DNA of 64,000 nt from Paracerasibacillus soli (lineage in GTDB: Bacteria; Bacillota; Bacilli; Bacillales; Amphibacillaceae), in NCBI RefSeq assembly GCF_034006335.1, contig NZ_JAWDIQ010000002.1, one strand, 5' to 3'. Numbering within the stretch: the stretch's first letter is position 1; the number at the start of each line of letters is the position of its first letter. Below, piece after piece: positions 57,088 through 64,000 of the stretch. A program made the translations under genes and the position numbers. The notes under the pieces are model-generated. The model was not told where the DNA came from. It searched no databases and was given only the letters and a program-made list of their open reading frames with translations.

Positions 57088-58116
57088 CTATACTTTTTCC
57101 TGACATGATTTGCGATAAATCATTTGTCCCGGAATTGTAATTCGCTTCGGTAATGTATCTGGATTTTTCAACATTTCAATTAAACAATTTGCTCCTTCTA
57201 AGCCTAATCGAAAGATATGAATATCTACAGATGTTAATGGTGGATGAGAATACTCACATAAAGTAATGTTATTAAACCCAACCATAGAAATATCTTCTGG
57301 AACACGGATACCGATTGAATTGAAAAAGCTAATGAACTGTATCGCTAGAAAATCATCTTTGATTACAAATGCGGTTGGCCGATTTGGCAATGCAAGTAAC
57401 TGCTTCATCTTTTCTTCCGCTAATTGTTCATCTTGTAAAAAGGCATCCGGGATAATATAGTCCTCGTTAAATGCAATCTGAGCCTCTTCCAAAGCTTGTT
57501 TATAACCCTTTAAACGATCGATTGTAAAAACAAATTCCGTATTAGCACCTAAAAAAGCTATTTCTTTATGACCAAGATCTATTAAATGTGTTGTAACTTG
57601 TTTTGTTATCGATGTATTATCATTATCCACAAAAGTAATTCGCTCCGCATTTTCAAACGGACGCCCAACGACTGTAAAAGGAAATTTCTTTTCAAGTAAA
57701 TATTTCATAATTTTATCGTCGGTTCGAGAGTATAGAAGTATAATTCCATCTACTCTACGTCCCTGTACCATTTGTACGACTTCATCATATATTTCTTTTT
57801 CCGTCGCACCTGTTGATAAATAAATACCAAACTGATGTTCACGTGCTTTCGTACTGATTCCCCGTAACACTTCCGGAAAAAAGGGATCTTCTAACACTTT
57901 ACTTGCCGAATTTGGCATTACTACACCAATTGTCTCCGTACTTCTTACTACTAAGCTCCGTGCTTGTAAGTTAGGATGATACCCCAGTTCTTGCATCACT
58001 CCACGTACCCTATTTTTCGTTTCTTCGCTAATTCTTGGGTGATCGGAAATAACACGGGAAACAGTAGATGGCGAAACACCAGCAGCTTGGGCAACATCTT
58101 TAATCGTAATCGTCAT
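57088..58116 (-). CDS. LacI-family regulator, MalR-like
   Basis: About 342 aa: N-terminal helix-turn-helix TIKDVAQAAGVSPSTVSRVISDHPRISEETK, hinge YHPNLQARSL, then a periplasmic-binding-type sensor domain. It sits between the glucosidase genes and the ABC transporter genes and probably represses them; a palindrome GCAATCGATTGC lies at the transporter promoter. Start ATG 58116 or 58122, both after GGAGG. Inducer presumably maltose or an alpha-glucoside. Confidence 0.85.
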   Translation of the reverse strand: MTITIKDVAQAAGVSPSTVSRVISDHPRISEETKNRVRGVMQELGYHPNLQARSLVVRSTETIGVVMPNSASKVLEDPFFPEVLRGISTKAREHQFGIYLSTGATEKEIYDEVVQMVQGRRVDGIILLYSRTDDKIMKYLLEKKFPFTVVGRPFENAERITFVDNDNTSITKQVTTHLIDLGHKEIAFLGANTEFVFTIDRLKGYKQALEEAQIAFNEDYIIPDAFLQDEQLAEEKMKQLLALPNRPTAFVIKDDFLAIQFISFFNSIGIRVPEDISMVGFNNITLCEYSHPPLTSVDIHIFRLGLEGANCLIEMLKNPDTLPKRITIPGQMIYRKSCQEKV

Positions 58117-58177
58117 CGTCATAATTCCTCCATAACCATATCTACTCTCATTATAGTGCTTTTAAGAGACTTCGCAC

Positions 58178-58998
58178 CTATTTTACGGATCCTTCCGAAA
58201 CCCCTTTGATAATATGCTTTTGGAGGAAGAAATATAAAATTATAACAGGAGTAATTGCAATCGTTAAACCTGCTAAAGCTAAATGCCACTGTTTCGTATA
58301 TTCCCCAAAGAAGAAGAACATTTTTAGTGGAATGGTTTCCATACCTGCTTTATTAATAACAAGTGATGGTAATAGGTAATCATTCCAAATCCAAGATGAC
58401 GTTTAAAATAGCCACAGTCACCGTAATTGGCTTTAACATTGGGAAAATAATATACCAGAATACTTGAAGGCGATTTGCACCATCGATTGTCGCAGCTTCA
58501 TCTAATGATTTCGGAATTCCCTTTAATGTTCCGTGGTATAAAAAGATTGATAAACTGGCACCAAATCCTAAGTACATAAAAATGATACCAATACGATTTA
58601 ACATTCCAACCTTACCAAATATGGACACAAGTGGAATCATTACAGATTGAAACGGAATAAGCATAGCCGCTGCGAAAAGGAAAAAGATAAAACCACTCAG
58701 TTTTCCCCGCGTCTTGACAATGCATAGGCTGCCATGGAGGAAAAAATGATGATGATAACAACACTAACGGATGTAATCAGGACAGAGTTAAAAATGTTCT
58801 AACAAAATCTAATCGTTCAAATGCTACGGAATAGTTTTCGAACGTAAACACTTCAGGTAACTTTAGTACGTTTGTAAATATTTCCTTCTTTGTTTTAAAT
58901 GAGTTTACAATCATCAAATAAAATGGGGATAACCAAACAAGCCCTAATATCACGCCAAATATGCCAATGAGTAGTTTACTCCGATGTTTTGCTTTCAT
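58178..58998 (-). CDS. ABC permease, MalG-like (three frameshifts)
   Basis: CUT1 permease. Fragments in order: SKLLIGIFGVILGLVWLSPFY..., NSVLITSVSVVIIIIFSSMAAYALSR, MLIPFQSVMIPLV..., ELLEAATIDGA-like SLDEAATIDGANRLQVFWYIIFPMLKP, and WIWNDYLLPSLVINK after repair. Lesions: one T lost near 58797, one G lost near 58720, one extra T near 58398. TAG stop 58178-58180. Restored about 274 aa. Its ATG overlaps the malF-like stop by one base. Confidence 0.8.
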
Positions 58999-59858
58999 TA
59001 CATCTCCACCTCCCGTTTTTTATTGTAATAAACTTGCGTTAACGAAATTGCTGCTACTAATAAGAAGAAGATAACCGCTTTTGCTTGTGCATACGCCATT
59101 GTATTTTGCGTGAAGGCAGTTTTATAAATCTCCATCGCCACCATTTGTGTAGAATTAAATGGTCCCCCTGCTGTTAGTGATAAGTTCTGGTCATATAGTT
59201 TAAATGAGTTTGAAAGTGTTAAAAATAAACTAACAGTAAATGCAGGCGCTACAAGTGGAAATGTAATATTTCTAAAGCGTTGAAATGCATTTGCACCATC
59301 TATTTCAGCAGCTTCCAACAACTCCTGTGGAACACTCTCTAAGTAGGAAATATAAATAACCATAATGTAACCGGCCATTTGCCAACTCATCAAAATAACG
59401 AGCGCCCAAAAACCTGTAGTTGTTGTGGATAGCCAACCTTGTAAAGCTTCCATTCCAATTTGTTCACCAATCGCAGAAAATACTTTAATAAAAATAAATT
59501 GCCAAATAAAACCTAAAATAAGACCACCAATTAAGTTTGGCATAAAGAAAATAGTCCGTAAGAAATTACTTGTTTTTAACTTTTGTGTAACAAGTAACGC
59601 TAACGATAATCCAAGAAAATTAATCATAAATACCGATACTACAGAGAACTTCGCTGTAAACCATAAAGAATTCATAAAGTCCGTATCATGAAATAACTTC
59701 TTATAATGTTCAAAGCCAATTACCTCGGTGATTTGAATACCATTCCAATTTGTAAAAGAGTAATAAACCCCAAAAATAAGTGGTAAAATAACGACGATTA
59801 ATAGTGCAATTACTGCCGGGCCTATAAATAACCAATACCATAGTTTGCGGCTTTCCAT
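58998..59858 (-). CDS. ABC permease, MalF-like
   Basis: 286-aa CUT1 permease, intact. Six helices; EAA loop VPQELLEAAEIDGANAFQRFRNITFPLVAP near residue 200; TLSNSFKLYDQNLSLTAGGP near the C-terminus. ATG 59858 behind AGGAGG. Between the binding-protein gene (211 bases upstream, separated by two hairpins) and the MalG-like gene. The operon lacks an ATPase, so it probably borrows a shared MsmX/UgpC-type ATPase. Confidence 0.87.
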   Translation of the reverse strand: MESRKLWYWLFIGPAVIALLIVVILPLIFGVYYSFTNWNGIQITEVIGFEHYKKLFHDTDFMNSLWFTAKFSVVSVFMINFLGLSLALLVTQKLKTSNFLRTIFFMPNLIGGLILGFIWQFIFIKVFSAIGEQIGMEALQGWLSTTTTGFWALVILMSWQMAGYIMVIYISYLESVPQELLEAAEIDGANAFQRFRNITFPLVAPAFTVSLFLTLSNSFKLYDQNLSLTAGGPFNSTQMVAMEIYKTAFTQNTMAYAQAKAVIFFLLVAAISLTQVYYNKKREVEM

Positions 59859-59936
59859 ACATATACCTCCAATGTTTAAGCCTATTTTCATCTACCTTTA
59901 ATACGATTAGGTGTGAGATCTTCATATATTAAAAAA

Positions 59937-60052
59937 CTTGGTCATCCGCCAATCCTTTCATAGCGAATGGCCAAGTTCTACTGATGCTGAAACAACGTTA
60001 GCAGTGCAGTACATCCTATAAACAAAGCAACTTTTTAGAAGTTGCTTTGTTT
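59937..60052 (-). terminator. Two hairpins between binding-protein and permease genes
   Basis: 60018-60052: stem AAACAAAGCAACTT/AAGTTGCTTTGTTT, 17 bases after the binding-protein stop. 59937-59977: AACTTGG-C/G-CCAAGTT. Likely attenuators leaving more binding-protein than permease mRNA, a common arrangement in such operons. Confidence 0.7.
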
Positions 60053-60069
60053 ACGGTTGTTGGTACTCA

Positions 60070-61383
60070 TTATTTACGATCTGCTTCCCAATCTGCTTTC
60101 GTCTCTTTTATCAATTCATCCCATGTCATATTATCACTGAGGTATTTTTGGATGTTAACACCTAAACTTTCTTGGCCCCATCCAGTTGGATAACCCATGA
60201 ATACCCAGCCGATTGTCTTTCCTTGTTCAGCGTATTCATAAACTGTTTTTGCAAGTGGATCTGTTAGTTTACTTGCATCATAACCTTCATATGCTGGTAT
60301 AAATTTAAAGTCATTAATAACAGCATCTTTTCCTTCATCAGAAGTATACATCCAATCTAAGAATTCTTTTGCTGCCTTCACAACTTTTTCATCTTTATTA
60401 CTATTAACAGCCCAGTACATTGGAACACCGACAGGTAAAGCATCTTCTTTAAACCCTTTTACCGGAATTGGAATCATTCCAACATTATTGCTTGCAAATT
60501 CTTCATCAATGTCTGCAATTGAACCGTATACCCAGTTCCCTTGTTGGATGATTGCTACTTTACCAAGTGAAAATAATTCTTCTACTTGTTGTGAATAATC
60601 TAAGCTAACAGTAGGTTGTACGGAATATTTATTTTGCAAATCAAGAATTGTTTTAAATGCATCACCATATTTAAAATCAACTGTATCCGCTTTATATGCA
60701 TCTGCTACATTTTCATTAAACTCTGGAGATAAAAATGTATTTGATAAATGTAAACCTGTAACCCAAGTTTCTTTACCAGGTAGCGCAAATACAGCTTGTA
60801 AGCCTAATTCATCTTTCTTACTATCAAGCGTTTTCACCGCTTTTTCTAATGCATCTAGTGAAGTGATATCATCTGGATTAATACCAGCTTTTTCAAATAC
60901 TTCTTTATTGTAAAGAAAACCATAACCTTCTTGGTTAAATGGAAGGCCTAAAGCTTTTCCATCTTCTGTAACACCATCTAACGTACCTTCAAGTGCTGCA
61001 GATGCTGCTTTCGTATCTGTTAGATCTGCAAGTTTACCTGTCCAATCTTCCACATCTTGTGGACCACCAATGTTATATATTGCTGGTTCCTCACCTGAAG
61101 CAAATTTTGAACGTAAAGATGCACCATAGTCTTCTCCACCACCGACGGTTGTAATATTAATTTTCACACCATCGTGAGATGCTTCATATTTTTTTGCAAG
61201 ATCTTCAAACTGATCTTTAAATTCTACTTTAAATTGAAAAATATCTAATGTTACATCATCACCTGATGCCTCATTCCCACCAGATTTGTTTTTGTCATCA
61301 TTACTGCCACCACACCCTGCAAGAACAAGACCAACAATCATAAGCATGATGAAGGCTACTGAAAACTTGTTTTTTAAACGCAT
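60070..61383 (-). CDS. Sugar-binding lipoprotein, MalE-like
   Basis: 437-aa type I extracellular binding protein with lipobox LAGC near residue 23. Features: LDIFQFKVEFKDQFEDLAKKYEASHDGVKI, ASGEEPAIYNIGG, ALGLPFNQEGYGFLYNKEVFEKAGI, GKVAIIQQGNWVYGSI, PMYWAVNS. It is the first gene of the alpha-glucoside transporter, behind a promoter overlapped by a palindromic operator. Exact ligand (maltose, maltodextrin, other) not readable. Confidence 0.87.
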   Translation of the reverse strand: MRLKNKFSVAFIMLMIVGLVLAGCGGSNDDKNKSGGNEASGDDVTLDIFQFKVEFKDQFEDLAKKYEASHDGVKINITTVGGGEDYGASLRSKFASGEEPAIYNIGGPQDVEDWTGKLADLTDTKAASAALEGTLDGVTEDGKALGLPFNQEGYGFLYNKEVFEKAGINPDDITSLDALEKAVKTLDSKKDELGLQAVFALPGKETWVTGLHLSNTFLSPEFNENVADAYKADTVDFKYGDAFKTILDLQNKYSVQPTVSLDYSQQVEELFSLGKVAIIQQGNWVYGSIADIDEEFASNNVGMIPIPVKGFKEDALPVGVPMYWAVNSNKDEKVVKAAKEFLDWMYTSDEGKDAVINDFKFIPAYEGYDASKLTDPLAKTVYEYAEQGKTIGWVFMGYPTGWGQESLGVNIQKYLSDNMTWDELIKETKADWEADRK

Positions 61384-61583
61384 GTTGAACCCTCCTATTT
61401 TCTATTTTTAATAAAAATCCGGCGAAAGTTATGCAAACGTTTTACTCGTTACAAACAAAATTACAGCTCATATTATCGTATATGTACACTTAAAAACAAC
61501 ATGAAACCGTATACATCTACTTCCTAACAATAAAACGAGACAAAACTCACGTATTAGTGTGCTTTCTTGTCACATTATTTAGT

Positions 61584-61639
61584 GCAATCGATTGCGCAAC
61601 TTTCATTTTCAATATAACACGGTTTTCTTGAAAACGCAA
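61584..61639 (-). promoter_or_regulatory. Promoter and LacI-type operator for the MalE-like gene
   Basis: Minus strand: -35 TTGCGT (61634-61639), 17-base spacer, -10 TATATT (61611-61616). The perfect 12-bp palindrome GCAATCGATTGC (61584-61595) lies just after the expected start site and has the central CG of LacI-family operators. A GCAAACGTTTTA string near 61430 may be a second half-matching site. Confidence 0.6.
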
Positions 61640-61994
61640 TCAGTAACTTTTTGATGTTGTAAACTCAACATATTGTATAGAGTTTACTTAACCTTAGTAA
61701 ACGCCTCTATTATGCTCCTTCGCCAGCTATGTGTAGATTTCCACACATTTTTAACATTTATGTACACTTTTGCTTTTTTAGTTTTGGTAAATATATCATG
61801 AGTTAATCATCAAGGTGCATAGCAAATGCATCTTGGAATAAAAGGGGATGATGAAGAATTTGTAAAGCTTAAAAGTATAAAGTGGACTCAAACATTTATT
61901 AAGCGGATTTTTGCATCTTCTCTACTGTGATAAAACAAACCTTCATATACATAGATGAGGATTGAGCTGCAGTACCACCCAATCCTCCATCTAG
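61640..61994. other. Gap between the sugar operon and mscS
   Basis: About 355 bases without a confident gene. Contains a hairpin at 61959-61990 (GAGGATTG/CAATCCTC) past the mscS stop and a 34-codon ORF at 61826-61930 with a weak ribosome site. Confidence 0.4.
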
Positions 61995-62793
61995 TTATTG
62001 CTGTAATTTTTCCTGTAAAACTTCATTTAAAACCTTGCGTAACTTTCTTTCTACTGTCCATTGTTCCATATTTTTTGTTTTACATATGATACGGATATCC
62101 ATTTCTGATGCACCCAACGCTTGGACACCAATTACATCTGGTCCTTCTAAAATTGCTTCTTCATTTTGCGCTACATGATCACATGCTGTTTGTAAAACTT
62201 TAATTGTCTCATCAACATTTACTTCATTTGAAATTGTAATATCAACAAGTGCTTGCATATTCCCTCGTGAATGGTTACTTACACTCGTAATTTGCCGGTT
62301 CGGTATAAAATGTAAAGTACCATCAAACCCGCGTAATATTGTTGTCCGTAAGCCAATCTCTTCAATAATACCGTCGTAACCTGCAACAGTAACATAATCT
62401 TCTACATCAATTTGCTTTTTCTAATAGAATGAAAAAGCCCGTTACAACGTCACTCACTAATCCTTGTGCACCAAAGCCTATCGCTAAACCAACAATTCCG
62501 GCTCCAGCTAGCAACGCTTTAATATCTAGTCCAAATAAATCAAAAACAATGCCTAGTAAGATAAACAGCAAGAAATATGAAAAAACATTTAATAGAATCG
62601 ACTGTAATGTTTTTGTTCTTCCAGCGTGTACTTGATCTTTTTCTGCTTTTTTAGCAAATACTTTTTTTATCGCCTTATGTCCAATGGACTTCACAATAAA
62701 ATAAACAGCAATCATCACGACGAGTTTTAATATCATTATTCCCCAATCTACAATCAGTTGTTCCCAATTAATTGCTTCCAACCATTTATACAC
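61995..62793 (-). CDS. MscS-family mechanosensitive channel (frameshift)
   Basis: Small MscS-type channel, about 265 aa after repair. Helix 3 is GLDIKALLAGAGIVGLAIGFGAQGLVSDVVTGFFILLE, the Gly/Ala-rich pore helix. Removing one A from AAAAA near 62418 gives LLEKQIDVEDYVTVAGYDGIIEEIGLRTTIL, the conserved beta domain. GTG 62793 follows GGAGGGTGATAAA; the ATG at 62808 overlaps the ribosome site. It protects against hypo-osmotic shock. This lesion is an extra base rather than a missing one. Confidence 0.85.
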
Positions 62794-62958
62794 TTTATCA
62801 CCCTCCATATTTACAAATAAATACCCAATCACTATGTATATGTCATGTAATAATCTAGCGAGATTATCTTCTCTACTATTACCCTTTTTTCATCATGTCT
62901 AATCTTGTCGTTTTCTACCTTACTTGATGCATAATTATTTGACATGCCATGCAGTTTT

Positions 62959-63609
62959 TTACTTTAACATTTCTACTACATCTCGTAAACTTGGAACAAC
63001 TTTATATGCTTTTGCTTTCATTTCTTCATTTGGTTCAATTAAATCTGGAACTAAAATACATGCAATATCCGCTCCATGCGCCGCACGTAAACCGTTTAAT
63101 GAATCTTCAAGGACGAGGCTTGTTTCAGCTTCTTCACGTGCACGTCGGCATGCCTCGATAAATATATCTGGATTCGGCTTCCCTCTTTCCACTTCCTCAC
63201 CACTCATATAAAAATCAAATCGATCACTTAAATGAGTCATTTGTAAATAGGATTGAATTGTAGATAGCGGACTTGATGATGCAATACATTTTTTAATTTG
63301 CTTTTGATCAAGTATGTCTAACAATTCATGAACTCCCGGCATCACACGGATACCTTCCGCTTTTATAATGTCGTCAAACTCCTTACTTAACGGTGCTTGA
63401 ATTGAAGTTATTGTAAAGGTATCACCATACACACTTTGTAAAATCCGTTCATCTTCATCGCTCCCAGCACCGATAATTTTTCTATAAATGTCCATCGTAA
63501 ATGGAAATCCCGCTTTATCCATTACTTTTTTCATTGCTCGGTAAGCGACTGTTTCTGTATCAAAAAGTAATCCATCCATATCAAAAATAACAAATTTTAT
63601 TTGATCCAT
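62959..63609 (-). CDS. HAD-IA hydrolase, beta-phosphoglucomutase-like
   Basis: About 216 aa: motif I FDMDGLLFDTE near residue 10, motif II ASSSPLST near 110, Lys in ERGKPNPDIF, motif IV LEDSLNGLRAAHGA. The DxDG(L)xxDTE and ASSS motifs fit the beta-phosphoglucomutase/DOG-phosphatase group. It lies near the alpha-glucoside genes but on a separate transcript, so a link to maltose phosphorylase is only possible. Start ATG 63609; an upstream ATG at 63639 is less likely. Confidence 0.8.
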   Translation of the reverse strand: MDQIKFVIFDMDGLLFDTETVAYRAMKKVMDKAGFPFTMDIYRKIIGAGSDEDERILQSVYGDTFTITSIQAPLSKEFDDIIKAEGIRVMPGVHELLDILDQKQIKKCIASSSPLSTIQSYLQMTHLSDRFDFYMSGEEVERGKPNPDIFIEACRRAREEAETSLVLEDSLNGLRAAHGADIACILVPDLIEPNEEMKAKAYKVVPSLRDVVEMLK

Positions 63610-63912
63610 CCTACTCACTTCCTTATTCATCTTATCCATATGCTTCCCCTATTATTTTACCCGTTTCACTAGTTGAATTCTAATTATAACTAGATTTTGC
63701 CTAGACGGACGGCTGGGATGTTGCATTATTTTTTGAAAGACATCCTTTTTAACTTCTCATCTTCTAGCAGTACCTAAACAGTTCGCATCACTTTTACCAG
63801 TAATTCTCAATATACATTCACAATCTTTTTCATCTTTTTATAGATAGTTTCACTAGAGTAGTTTATGATATTAATAAGATAATAGATTTACGAACAATTA
63901 GGAGTTATTCAC

Positions 63913-64000
63913 ATGACAAACACACCAAGGAAACGACATCAATTAAATAGACGCGGTAAACGTGCATTACTATCATTAGCTGTAACACTACTTCTCATCA
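63913..64000 (+). CDS. Secreted or membrane protein, cut by the right edge
   Basis: ATG 63913 with AGGAG about 9 bases upstream. The first 29 residues are strongly basic (TPRKRHQLNRRGKR) and then hydrophobic (ALLSLAVTLLLI), a signal peptide or membrane anchor. Too short to assign; the frame remains open to the window end. Confidence 0.6.
   Translation, partial: MTNTPRKRHQLNRRGKRALLSLAVTLLLI

Noticed and set aside
61826..61930. 34-codon ORF with a basic amphipathic peptide
   Set aside because: Only a weak AAGGTG site and no recognisable family; kept as unproven.
1..64000. tRNA/rRNA genes, CRISPR arrays, prophage, defence islands
   Set aside because: I looked for cloverleaf and TTCGA-type tRNA features, regularly spaced repeats and phage or defence families and saw none. 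A tRNAscan and a CRISPR finder run would settle this.

Overview
AT-rich DNA from a Gram-positive, probably spore-forming Bacillales bacterium. The evidence is strong AGGAGG ribosome-binding sites, frequent TTG/GTG starts, Bacillus-type families (YkhA, DUF2935, DUF2500, LCP, CheX) and a CwlC-like amidase with two SPOR repeats. The repertoire resembles Lysinibacillus/Rummeliibacillus-type Planococcaceae, but that is an impression from protein style, not a measured assignment.

Layout. 1-2.4 kb: cydDC ABC exporter (cydD cut by the left edge). 2.8-3.9 kb: two-gene chromate transporter. 4.3-7.0 kb: unit of a 36-aa membrane peptide, an SSS symporter and an atypical ureohydrolase. 7.3-11.2 kb: class I ribonucleotide reductase operon (nrdE-nrdI-nrdF) behind paired NrdR boxes and a cobalamin riboswitch. 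Back to back with it, a second cobalamin riboswitch reads into an acyl-CoA thioesterase (12 kb). 12.7-20.5 kb: housekeeping singletons (HAD phosphatases, PepA, CtaB, CoxG-like, ASCH, YciI, WYL). 20.9-26 kb: proline dehydrogenase, NRAMP-like transporter, DUF1028, MATE. 26-32.7 kb: LCP, DUF2500, amino-acid ABC transporter, HAD, double GNAT. 32.7-33.9 kb: repeat-rich gene desert with a transposase remnant. 33.9-39.7 kb: MBL protein and a Ugp-like ABC operon. 40-44 kb: amidase and kynurenine pathway (kynUAB). 44-48.7 kb: moeB-moeA-mobB and a NarK transporter fused to a PAS domain. 49-53.4 kb: lipoproteins, GlpF, CheX/CheW. 53.5-61.6 kb: alpha-glucoside cluster (two GH13 enzymes, LacI regulator, ABC transporter with a palindromic operator at its promoter). 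61.9-64 kb: MscS, HAD and a gene cut by the right edge.

Functional themes: respiration (cydDC, ctaB, Moco genes, NarK), B12-conditional metabolism (two riboswitches), amino-acid catabolism (putB, kynUAB), sugar uptake (ugp, mal).

About twenty genes are broken by one or more single-base lesions, nearly all lost bases, often in homopolymers, with the correct protein resuming immediately in another frame. Genes needed for growth are hit as often as accessory ones, so I read these as mostly consensus errors of a long-read assembly and annotate each as one gene. Short palindromes with the core GGGTCTGACCC recur next to stop codons throughout.
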